The notes under the pieces are model-generated. The model did not search any database and was not told the origin of the DNA. It worked only from the letters and a program-made list of their open reading frames with translations. A program made the position numbers and the translations under genes. From UBA8919 sp041658185 (GTDB lineage: Bacteria; Elusimicrobiota; UBA8919), in assembly GCA_041658185.1 (NCBI GenBank), contig JBBAAR010000006.1, forward strand, positions 1 to 64,000: a stretch of 64,000 bases of DNA. The letters run 5' to 3'. Positions 49,232-57,263 of the stretch are shown here, piece by piece. Each line of letters starts with the position of its first letter. Position 1 is the first letter of the stretch.

Positions 49232-49258
49232 TGAGCGAAGTGAAATTGGAGGTTGAAA

Positions 49259-51610
49259 ATGCAAGAAAACAAAAAGTTGGTTAGGTCGTCTGTTTTGGTT
49301 AATGAGAAAGAATTGTATACTGAACAGGACAACCGGATGATGGAGCGGTTGTTTATAGCGTACCGTGCTATTGTAATTACCCTGTTTAATTTTGTACAGT
49401 CGGGTCATCCCGGCGGCTCTATTTCTGCCGGCAAAATTATTTTGAATCTCCTCTTCAACAAAAACACAAAAATGGATATTACGGATTTGAACCGTTCCGA
49501 TTCGGATATTATAGGAATGGCTGCAGGACACAAGGCGCTCGGCTTATATTCGTATCTTGGGTTGTTGTTTGAAATAGTAAAACTTAAAGACGAAAAACTT
49601 TACAATTCAATAAAACATAAAATGCGGTTTGAGGACCTGCTCGGTTTCAGAAAAAATCCTGCGACTGTAACGCCTTTGATGAAAAAATTTAACTCTAAAC
49701 GTTTAGACGGTCATCCGACTCCCGAAACGCCGGGTGTTGTTGTTTCAACCGGCGCATCAGGAGTGGGTTTTGGGGCGCTCGGCGGTTATGCTTTTGCGAA
49801 GAAAGAATATTTTGATTCTCCGCCGGTAATAAATATTATTGAAGGTGAAGGAGGTATGACCCCCGGCCGTGTTCACGAGAACCTTGCTCATTTCTGGGCG
49901 GTTTCTTTGCATAATCTGATAGTTCATGTTGATTGGAATAACGCAAGTATTGATGCCGATAATGTTTGTACCGACGAGAAATGCACCGGTCAGTATGTTA
50001 ATTGGAAACCATATGAACTCGGACTTTTGCACGGACATAATGTAGCATATATAGAAAACGGTTCCGACAATAATTATATCAAGGTTGCGCAGGATTTTGC
50101 TTTTGATAATTTTGTCTCGCAAAAAAATGCTCCTAATATGCTTGTGTATCGCACTATAAAAGGCGAAGGTTACTGGGAAGGCAGAAAATCGCACGGAGCC
50201 GGATATAAGATGGATTCCGACGAGTATTTTAACGCACAGAAAATTTTTGAAACGACCTTTAATGTGAAATTTACCCCGTTAGATAATAAACATCTAACGG
50301 GGCGAGTCAAAACTCCTGCTCCGGTCACTGCCGAAACCAGAGAAGAATATCTTTACAAAAATCTGCTTATCATTGAGGAAGCGTTGCGTACCGACGGAAA
50401 ACTGCTTGATTTCTGTTTTAACGGTTTGATGTCGTCGCGTGACAGATTAAATGCCGCCGCCCGTAAACCGAAAAAAGAACACGCGGATTTATCCGTTTTG
50501 TTTGAAAAACCGGAAAAATTAGATATAAAAAATCCGCCGGAAGTTGTTCATAATAAACCAGGCAGTTCAGTAACATTGCGTGAGTCCCTCGGCAGAACTT
50601 TACATTATATTAACAAAACTACAAAGGGCGGGCTATACGGTTTTGCGGCGGACTTAGTCGGTTCAACAAGCCTGAATCTTATGTGCGATGACTTTCAAAA
50701 AAAAGGTTTTCTTTCCTGCGATAATCCGTTTGCAAAGATTATTCCAACAGGAATATGTGAAGACGGCGGTTCAAGTTTGATATCCGGTATTTCCGCCACC
50801 GGACATTATATCGGTGTGGGGAGTTCGTATGCGACATTTATGAGTCCGATGGGTTTTACCGCCGCCAGATTATTTTGTATAGCTTTTCAGGCGAAGCACG
50901 GGAAAGATATGTCGCCTATGATACTGATAAACGCGCATGCCGGGCTTAAAACCGGCGAGGACGGCCCGACTCATGCCTGTCCCCAGACGCTGTCTCTCTG
51001 GAAGAGTTTCGGAAAATTAAAATGTAAAGTTATCACGCTGACACCGTGGGACGTTAACGAAATTTGGCCGCTTATGGCCGCAGCGTTAAAGAATAGACCA
51101 GCCGTCATATTGCCATATGTCACGCGTCCGGCAGAAATCGTAATTGACAGAGAAAAACTCGGTTTTCCGGATGTTTCAACTTCGGCTGACGGTATTTATT
51201 GCGTCCGCCGTGCCAAAAAATCAAAAGCGACCGTTATATATCAGGGTGCGGAAGTAGGTATAGAACTGCCGACGGTAGTATCGGAACTTAACAAGGAAAA
51301 AGTTGATGTCAACATATTGTATATTTCCAGTTCGGAGTTGTTTTCATATCTGCCGGAAAAAAAGCAGGAAGAAATTTTACCGGAAGAACTGAAACGCAAT
51401 GCGATGGCGGTAACCGGATTTACGATAGATACTATGTACGAATATCTGCTGACGGAAAAAGGCCGCGATTTTTCTCTTCACCCGTTCAGGAATGGAATTT
51501 TTCTCGGAAGCGGCCCCGGCGGTGAGGTTTTAAAACAGGCCGGGCTTGATGTTAAATCCCAGGTTGCATCTATTAAGGAATTTGTAAAGAACATAAAAAG
51601 AGGCAATTAA
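49259..51610 (+). CDS. Transketolase-family ThDP enzyme, long form
   Basis: 783 residues from ATG 49259. The N-terminal ThDP domain has SGHPGGSISAGKIILNLLF, a divergent Mg/ThDP loop IIEGEGGMTPGRVHENLAHF with HVDWNNASIDADN, and SHGAGYK. The central Pyr domain has GICEDGGSSLISGISATG (catalytic Glu) and GEDGPTHACPQTLSLWKSFG (typical D-G-P-T-H). The C-terminal domain closes the frame. About 120 residues longer than bacterial TktA. In this context it would process xylulose/ribose-5-phosphate; which ketol acceptor is used is uncertain. Confidence 0.85.
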   Translation: MQENKKLVRSSVLVNEKELYTEQDNRMMERLFIAYRAIVITLFNFVQSGHPGGSISAGKIILNLLFNKNTKMDITDLNRSDSDIIGMAAGHKALGLYSYLGLLFEIVKLKDEKLYNSIKHKMRFEDLLGFRKNPATVTPLMKKFNSKRLDGHPTPETPGVVVSTGASGVGFGALGGYAFAKKEYFDSPPVINIIEGEGGMTPGRVHENLAHFWAVSLHNLIVHVDWNNASIDADNVCTDEKCTGQYVNWKPYELGLLHGHNVAYIENGSDNNYIKVAQDFAFDNFVSQKNAPNMLVYRTIKGEGYWEGRKSHGAGYKMDSDEYFNAQKIFETTFNVKFTPLDNKHLTGRVKTPAPVTAETREEYLYKNLLIIEEALRTDGKLLDFCFNGLMSSRDRLNAAARKPKKEHADLSVLFEKPEKLDIKNPPEVVHNKPGSSVTLRESLGRTLHYINKTTKGGLYGFAADLVGSTSLNLMCDDFQKKGFLSCDNPFAKIIPTGICEDGGSSLISGISATGHYIGVGSSYATFMSPMGFTAARLFCIAFQAKHGKDMSPMILINAHAGLKTGEDGPTHACPQTLSLWKSFGKLKCKVITLTPWDVNEIWPLMAAALKNRPAVILPYVTRPAEIVIDREKLGFPDVSTSADGIYCVRRAKKSKATVIYQGAEVGIELPTVVSELNKEKVDVNILYISSSELFSYLPEKKQEEILPEELKRNAMAVTGFTIDTMYEYLLTEKGRDFSLHPFRNGIFLGSGPGGEVLKQAGLDVKSQVASIKEFVKNIKRGN

Positions 51611-51687
51611 GAATTGAAAATTGAAAATTAAGAATTATGGATTTTAACATTTTAATTCTTAATTCTCAATTTGTAATTGATTTTATT
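51611..51687. repeat. ATTGAAA/TTAATTCT repeat hairpin before ade
   Basis: AATTGAAAATTGAAAATTAAG followed by AATTAT on the left and TTTTAATTCTTAATTCTCAA on the right; 7-base words in each arm and complementary arms. It encodes the 17 residues upstream of the likely adenine deaminase start in one frame. Confidence 0.65.
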
Positions 51688-53403
51688 ATGGATATCAGAG
51701 AAATTATCAAAGCGGCTAAAGGTGAAGTTGTTGTTGACCTTTTGTTAAAAAACGGAAAACTGATAAATGTTTTTTCCGGTGAGATTCGCAAAGAAAGTGT
51801 TGCTATCCATAAAGGTTTTGTCGTCGGTTTCGGAAATTACAAGGCAAAAAAAGTTTTAGATTTAAGCGGGAAATACATTGCTCCTGGATTTATTGACGGG
51901 CATGTCCATATTGAATCGTCAATGGTTTCCGTCTCCGAGTTTGCCCGCGCGGTTGTCCCGAAAGGAGTCACATCCGTTATCACAGATGCGCACGAGATTG
52001 CCAATGTTCTTGGAATTGACGGTATAAAATACATGCTGGAATCTTCAAAGAACCAGCCGCTCAATGTTTTTTTTATGCTGCCATCCTGCGTACCGGCGAC
52101 CAATATGGAGACTGCCGGCGCCCGGTTAACCGGTTTTGATTTATATCCGTTCCTCAAGGAAAAATGGGTCGTGGGTTTGGGCGAGGTTATGAATTTTCCC
52201 GGCGTTATATCTGCCGACGATGACCTATTAAATAAGATGAAAATTGCATCCGGAAAAAGGGTTGACGGTCATTCCCCGGGGCTGACGGGAAAAGCATTAT
52301 CGTCATACATAACATCCGGCATTGCATCCGACCACGAGTCAACAACAATGTTGGAAGCAAAAGAAAAACTTGAAAAGGGAATGTATGTGATGGTGAGAGA
52401 AGGAACTTCCGAAAAAAATCTTAAAGATATAATTCCTCTTGTCAATGAAAAAAATTATTCCCGCTTCTTTTTTGTAACTGACGACCGGCATCCTCAGGAT
52501 TTGGTGAAAGAGGGTTCGGTAGATTTTATAGTAAGATATGCAATTTCCCTCGGTCTTGACCCCGTTATTGCGATAAAAATGGCAACGATTAATACTGCCG
52601 AGTATTTTCGTCTGCCGAGAATCGGTGCTATTGCTCCGGGCTATCAGGCAGATATTGTTATACTAAATAATCTGAAAGACATAAAGCCCGTTATGGTTTT
52701 CCGCCGCGGCGACTTGGTTGCAGTCAACGGTGAATTCGTAGCAAAAAAGGTGAAACTTACCGGGATGCTCCGCGGTTCAATAAATGTCAGGTGGCTTCGC
52801 GATGACGATTTCAAGATTCCCGTCCCACCTTCGCGAAAAAGCATTCTTGTTATAGAAATTGTTCCGCATCAGATAATTACGAGGAAAAAAGTTTGTCCCG
52901 CAAAAATAGATGCTACGCACAAACTTGCTGTCTCCGATATAAAAAATGACATATTGAAAATGGTTGTAGTGGAAAGACACCTTGCAGGCGGGAACATCGG
53001 GAAAGGTTTCGTGAAAGGGTTCGGTTTGAAAAAAGGCGCAATTGCATCATCGGTGTCGCATGATTCTCACAATATAATCTGCGTCGGCGTTGACGATAAG
53101 TCAATTTTTACCGCTTGTGTTGAAATTGTAAAAATGGGCGGCGGACTGTGTGTTGCTGACGGTGAAAAAGTTCTCGGGCATTTGCCTCTTCCGATTGCCG
53201 GGCTTATGACAGACAAGCCGCTTGAAGTAGTTGTAAAAGAACTTGAAAAACTTGTCGCTGTGACGAAAAAGCTCGGCTGTAAATTAGACGACCCGTTTAT
53301 GACGCTTTCGTTTCTGGCGCTGCCTGTAATTCCCGAGTTAAAATTAACCGATAGGGGACTCGTAGATGTCAGTAAGATGAAACTCGTGGAACTTTTTGTA
53401 TGA
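51688..53403 (+). CDS. ade: Adenine deaminase
   Basis: 571 residues, amidohydrolase superfamily: LSGKYIAPGFIDGHVHIESS (metal His-x-His), TSVITDAHEIANVLG, PGLTGKALSSYI, GIASDHESTTMLEAKEK and DDRHPQD. Deaminates adenine to hypoxanthine plus ammonia. Start at ATG 51688 (MDIREIIKAAKGEV); the longer frame is repeat DNA. Follows transketolase and overlaps deoB by 4 bases, so it shares the nucleoside-degradation operon. Adenine would come from PNP. Confidence 0.92.
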   Translation: MDIREIIKAAKGEVVVDLLLKNGKLINVFSGEIRKESVAIHKGFVVGFGNYKAKKVLDLSGKYIAPGFIDGHVHIESSMVSVSEFARAVVPKGVTSVITDAHEIANVLGIDGIKYMLESSKNQPLNVFFMLPSCVPATNMETAGARLTGFDLYPFLKEKWVVGLGEVMNFPGVISADDDLLNKMKIASGKRVDGHSPGLTGKALSSYITSGIASDHESTTMLEAKEKLEKGMYVMVREGTSEKNLKDIIPLVNEKNYSRFFFVTDDRHPQDLVKEGSVDFIVRYAISLGLDPVIAIKMATINTAEYFRLPRIGAIAPGYQADIVILNNLKDIKPVMVFRRGDLVAVNGEFVAKKVKLTGMLRGSINVRWLRDDDFKIPVPPSRKSILVIEIVPHQIITRKKVCPAKIDATHKLAVSDIKNDILKMVVVERHLAGGNIGKGFVKGFGLKKGAIASSVSHDSHNIICVGVDDKSIFTACVEIVKMGGGLCVADGEKVLGHLPLPIAGLMTDKPLEVVVKELEKLVAVTKKLGCKLDDPFMTLSFLALPVIPELKLTDRGLVDVSKMKLVELFV

Positions 53404-54602
53404 AAATTATTCTTATCGTTCTTGATTCTGTTGGAGTGGGAGCGTTGCCGGATGCGGAAAAATATAACGATGCCGGTGCCGACACGCTCGGTAATATTGC
53501 AAAATCGGTAAAGGATTTTAATCTTACGAATTTGGCAAAATTAGGTCTTTATCATCTTCTACCCTCTACCCTCTACCCTCTACTTTCTACCTTAATAGGA
53601 AGTTACGGCAAAATGTCCGAGGCGTCAAGCGGAAAAGATACTCCGATAGGCCACTGGGAAATGACGGGACTGATAACAAAAAATCCGCTTCCGACTTATC
53701 CCGCCGGATTTCCAAAGGACTTGCTCGCAGAATATGAAAAGGCAATCGGCACAAAAACGCTCGGTAATTACGCATCTTCTGGAACTGAAATAATAAAAGC
53801 ACTTGGCGACGAACACTACAAAACCGGTTATCCGATTGTCTATACTTCTGCCGACAGTGTGTTTCAGATTGCCGCCCATGAGGACGACAAAATTTTCGGT
53901 CTAAAACGGCTTTATCAAATTTGCGAGCTCGCCAGAAAAATGCTTGTCGCTCCGTATAATATAGGAAGGGTAATAGCGAGACCGTTCATCGGAACTCCCG
54001 GAAATTTTAAGCGGACATCAAACAGGCACGATTATGCTATTGACCCTGCGGCTGAAACTTTACTTGATAAAATTAAAAATTCCGGCGGTGAGGTAATCGG
54101 CATCGGAAAAATAAAAGATATTTTTAACGGTCACGGAATCAGCAATTTTGCGACTACAAAATCCAATATGGATGGTATGCAAAAAACATTAGAATATATA
54201 AGAGCAGAGAGCAAAAAAAGGTCTACGCTCTACGCTCTACGCTCTACACTCATATTTACCAATCTTGTTGATTTTGATATGCTTTGGGGCCACCGCCGCG
54301 ATGTTCAGGCGTATTACAACGGCTTAAAAGAGTTTGATGATTTTCTGCCGATTTTTTTTGATGCTATGGCTGATGACGACATTCTTTTTATTACCGCCGA
54401 CCACGGTTGCGACCCGACTCACACCGTGCACACCGACCACACCCGGGAATATGTCCCGCTTTTTGTATTCGGAAAAAAATTAAAAAAAGGCGTGAACCTC
54501 GGTGTCAGAAAAACTTTTGCGGACGTAGGACAAACAATCGCAGACATTATGGGTATAGAAAAACTTGAAAGCGGGACAAGTTTAAAAAAGGAGATTTTTT
54601 AA
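53400..54602 (+). CDS. deoB: Phosphopentomutase
   Basis: 400 residues of the alkaline-phosphatase superfamily: ILIVLDSVGVGALPDAEKYN, GADTLGNIAK, DTPIGHWEMTG, FGHGISNFAT-type GHGISN, VDFDMLWGHRRD, ITADHGCDPTH. Converts (deoxy)ribose-1-phosphate to the 5-phosphate, linking nucleoside phosphorolysis to DeoC and RpiB. Two tandem 7-base repeat expansions lie inside the gene: CTACCCT at about 53561-53593 (LLPSTLYPLLSTL) and TACGCTC at 54205-54250 (STLYALRSTL), both in surface-loop positions and in frame. Confidence 0.92.
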   Translation: MKIILIVLDSVGVGALPDAEKYNDAGADTLGNIAKSVKDFNLTNLAKLGLYHLLPSTLYPLLSTLIGSYGKMSEASSGKDTPIGHWEMTGLITKNPLPTYPAGFPKDLLAEYEKAIGTKTLGNYASSGTEIIKALGDEHYKTGYPIVYTSADSVFQIAAHEDDKIFGLKRLYQICELARKMLVAPYNIGRVIARPFIGTPGNFKRTSNRHDYAIDPAAETLLDKIKNSGGEVIGIGKIKDIFNGHGISNFATTKSNMDGMQKTLEYIRAESKKRSTLYALRSTLIFTNLVDFDMLWGHRRDVQAYYNGLKEFDDFLPIFFDAMADDDILFITADHGCDPTHTVHTDHTREYVPLFVFGKKLKKGVNLGVRKTFADVGQTIADIMGIEKLESGTSLKKEIF

Positions 54603-55621
54603 TGGACACGTCTATTTTAATTGCCGGTGTTGTTGTAGTCCTCGCGTTATTTTTTGATTTTACAAATGGTTTTCATGACAGCGCCAATCAGGTCGCTACG
54701 GTAATTGCTTCCCGCACTCTTTCGCCGGAAGTTGCATTAATTTCTGCGGCAGTAGCTAATTTTATAGGCGCATATTTTTTGGGAACTGCTGTTGCGGAAA
54801 CAATAGGAAAAGGAATCGTTGATCCAACAAAAATGGTAGGCATATCCGGTTCCGTTGTTATTATATCGGCATTAGTCGGGGCAATTCTATGGAATCTTAT
54901 AACCTGGTATTTTGGCATTCCGTCCTCCTCTTCCCATTCTTTGATTGGCGGTCTTATCGGTGCTTTCTTTTTTGGTTGGGGTCCCCAGCCCATCAATTGG
55001 AGTAAGGTCTGGCATATAATTTTAATAATGATTGCGTCGCCTTTTGTCGGACTTATTATCACATATATTTTTACACGCCTTACGCTGGTTTTTTCCCAAT
55101 GGTCATCCCCGAAAGCAAATGTGGTTTTTAAGAAATTGCAGATAGTGTCTTCTATAACTCAGGCACTTTCGCATGGAACAAATGACGCTCAAAAGACAAT
55201 GGGTGTTATTGTATTTGCATTGATAATACTTGGGCTTTATAAACCGCCCGAGGGCCATATAATTATTCCGCATTGGATAGTTATTTCCTGTTCAATTGCG
55301 ATGTGCCTCGGCACCGCTATCGGCGGCTGGCGCATAATAAAAACGCTGGGGTCCGGACTTTATAAAATAAGACCGATTCACGGTTTTGCTTCCCAGACGG
55401 CTTCAACTTTAATCATTTATTTTACTGCAATGTTCGGTTATCCGATTTCCACGACACAGGTTATTTCATCGTCGGTGATGGGCGCCGGCGCCGCATTCCG
55501 TCCTAAAATGATAAGATGGCAGGTCGCCCAGGATATGGCGGTTGCATGGTTGATAACAATACCTGCAAGCGGTTTGATAGCGGGTTTGATGTTTTTTGTT
55601 TTGAAAAAAGTTTTTGGATAA
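54602..55621 (+). CDS. PiT-family inorganic phosphate transporter
   Basis: 339 residues, about ten transmembrane helices, with the PiT signatures FDFTNGFHDSANQVATVIAS (near residue 18) and LSHGTNDAQKTMGVI (about 190). Pi/H+ or Pi/Na+ symport. It overlaps deoB by one base (TAATG) and precedes a DUF47 gene as in most PiT operons. It can feed Pi to the nucleoside phosphorylases and to PduL, or recover Pi released from nucleotides. Confidence 0.9.
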   Translation: MDTSILIAGVVVVLALFFDFTNGFHDSANQVATVIASRTLSPEVALISAAVANFIGAYFLGTAVAETIGKGIVDPTKMVGISGSVVIISALVGAILWNLITWYFGIPSSSSHSLIGGLIGAFFFGWGPQPINWSKVWHIILIMIASPFVGLIITYIFTRLTLVFSQWSSPKANVVFKKLQIVSSITQALSHGTNDAQKTMGVIVFALIILGLYKPPEGHIIIPHWIVISCSIAMCLGTAIGGWRIIKTLGSGLYKIRPIHGFASQTASTLIIYFTAMFGYPISTTQVISSSVMGAGAAFRPKMIRWQVAQDMAVAWLITIPASGLIAGLMFFVLKKVFG

Positions 55622-55643
55622 AATTAAAAGGAGGATAAAGAGT

Positions 55644-56246
55644 ATGTGGCCATTTCCGAAGAGAAGAGATTTCTTCAAGTTATTGAAGGACCAACTGGCG
55701 GCAGTAGAAGAAGGGCTTGGGTTGTTCGTTGAGTTCGTTAACAATCCTACGACTGAAAACGGAAAAAAAGTGAATGATGCAGAAGAGGAAGCGGACGAAG
55801 TAAGAAGAATTCTTGTTGATGAACTGAACCGCTCCTTTGTCACGCCTATTGACCGCGAGGATATTTTTGCGTTGTCCCGTGTTGTGGACGATATGATGGA
55901 TTATGCGAAATCCACCGTTGAAGAGATGACGCTTTTTGAAATAAAATCCGATGGCTATATAAAAAAGATGGTTGAGGCGTTGCATGCCGCAGCAAAGGAT
56001 ATTTCTTATGCGGTTAAAGAAATGACAGACCATCCGAGTATTGCTGCGGAACATCTTGTCCGCGCCCGAAAAGCGGAAAATTTTGTTGAACACCGGTATC
56101 GTGAAGGTTTGGTTGAACTTTTCAAATCAAATGATTTCATAAAAATTTTCAAAACAAGAGAAATTTACAGGCATCTTTCTAACGCTGCCGACAGGGCTGC
56201 CGAATCTGCCGATATAGTAAATGATATTCTGGTAAAAATTACATAG
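55644..56246 (+). CDS. DUF47 (PhoU-like) regulator of the phosphate transporter
   Basis: 200 residues from ATG 55644 (AGGAGG upstream; the longer frame begins inside the PiT stop). Helical bundle typical of DUF47: NDAEEEADEVRRILVDELNR, TPIDREDIFALSRVVDDMMD, RHLSNAADRAAESADIVNDI. Usually encoded next to PiT and thought to modulate it. Confidence 0.9.
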   Translation: MWPFPKRRDFFKLLKDQLAAVEEGLGLFVEFVNNPTTENGKKVNDAEEEADEVRRILVDELNRSFVTPIDREDIFALSRVVDDMMDYAKSTVEEMTLFEIKSDGYIKKMVEALHAAAKDISYAVKEMTDHPSIAAEHLVRARKAENFVEHRYREGLVELFKSNDFIKIFKTREIYRHLSNAADRAAESADIVNDILVKIT

Positions 56247-56274
56247 TAAAGGAACGCAGATAATCGCAGATAGT

Positions 56275-56348
56275 TGTAGTTGCCCAATCCCCTGAAGGGG
56301 ACAAGTTTTATTGGGCGCCGTTATGCTTGATAAATCAAGCAACTACAA
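56275..56348. repeat. Inverted repeat between DUF47 and PNP
   Basis: TTGTAGTTGC at 56275-56284 pairs with GCAACTACAA at 56339-56348; inside, CCCAAT pairs with ATTGGG and CCCCTGAAGGGG is a small hairpin. A structured intergenic element, possibly mobile; no riboswitch class recognised. Confidence 0.6.
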
Positions 56349-56381
56349 TAAAATACTAAGATTTCGAATAAAAGGAGTTAT

Positions 56382-57200
56382 ATGTCTCTTCTTGAAAAAT
56401 TGGAAGAATCAAAGAGGTTTATTGAGAGTAAGTCGACATTAAAACCGGAAGTCGCTTTAATTCTCGGTTCGGGTTTATCGTCTATTGCCGATGCAGTTTC
56501 GGATGCCGTCCGGATTTCTTTCGGAGAAATTCCCCATTTTGCAAAATCAACGGTTGAAGGTCATAAAGGCGAACTTGTTATCGGTAAATTATCCGGCAGG
56601 AATGTTATGATTATGGCGGGTCGCATTCATTTTTATGAAGGTCATACAATGAAAGACATAACTTATCCCCAACGGCTGATGAAACATCTCGGAGTTGAAA
56701 AACTTATTATCACATCCGCTGTCGGAGCGGTGAACAAAAAATTCAACCCCGGCGATATTATGCTTATTGTTGACCATATCAATTTTATGGGGGAAAACCC
56801 GCTGACCGGTCCGGAAGGCGCTTTACAGGGTCCCCGTTTCCCCGATATGTCGACGGTTTATAAAAGCGAGTTAATTAAAAAAGCAGAAAATTGCGCGGAA
56901 ACGTTAAAAATTAAAATTCAAAAAGGAGTATATTTTGCCGGTACGGGTCCATCATATGAAACGCCGGCTGAGGTGAAGATGGCCCGGATTTCGGGTGCGG
57001 ATGTCGTCGGGATGTCAACCGTCCCCGAGGCGATTGTCGCCAACCACTGCGGAATAAAAATACTCGGCATTTCCTATATTTCCAATATGGCCGCCGGCAT
57101 TTTGAAACAGCCGCTGAATCATCAGGAAGTGATTGAAATCGGCAAAAAAATTGAAAAACGATTGAGCAGTTATATCAAAGAAATAGTAAAAGTTATCTAA
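56382..57200 (+). CDS. Purine nucleoside phosphorylase
   Basis: 272 residues of the trimeric PNP/MTAP family: ALILGSGLSSIADAVSDA, STVEGHKGELVIGKL, IMAGRIHFYEGHTMKDITYP, ITSAVGAVNKKFNPGDIMLI and GTGPSYETPAEVKMARISGA. Splits purine (deoxy)nucleosides with Pi to base plus (deoxy)ribose-1-phosphate. It supplies DeoB and Ade in this cluster. A GGAGTT site precedes the ATG. It ends before the terminator at 57226. Confidence 0.92.
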   Translation: MSLLEKLEESKRFIESKSTLKPEVALILGSGLSSIADAVSDAVRISFGEIPHFAKSTVEGHKGELVIGKLSGRNVMIMAGRIHFYEGHTMKDITYPQRLMKHLGVEKLIITSAVGAVNKKFNPGDIMLIVDHINFMGENPLTGPEGALQGPRFPDMSTVYKSELIKKAENCAETLKIKIQKGVYFAGTGPSYETPAEVKMARISGADVVGMSTVPEAIVANHCGIKILGISYISNMAAGILKQPLNHQEVIEIGKKIEKRLSSYIKEIVKVI

Positions 57201-57225
57201 TTGAGCAAGTTTTTTAGACGACAGA

Positions 57226-57247
57226 ATGGAACATCTGTTCCATTTTT
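57226..57247 (+). terminator. Rho-independent terminator after PNP
   Basis: ATGGAACATCTGTTCCATTT: an 8-bp stem with minimal loop followed by a T run. It separates PNP from recJ, though the recJ start is only 17 bases away, so partial read-through is likely. Confidence 0.6.
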
Positions 57248-57263
57248 CTCCAGGTAAAATTTT

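Noticed and set aside
49259..51610. Phosphoketolase (similar length)
   Set aside because: The GHPGGS and D-G-P-T-H motifs are of the transketolase type and the phosphoketolase GHPGTAPG-type motif is absent.
56246..56381. Riboswitch (e.g. purine) upstream of PNP
   Set aside because: The gap contains an inverted repeat and small hairpins, but I see no conserved purine-riboswitch core and no terminator/anti-terminator arrangement.
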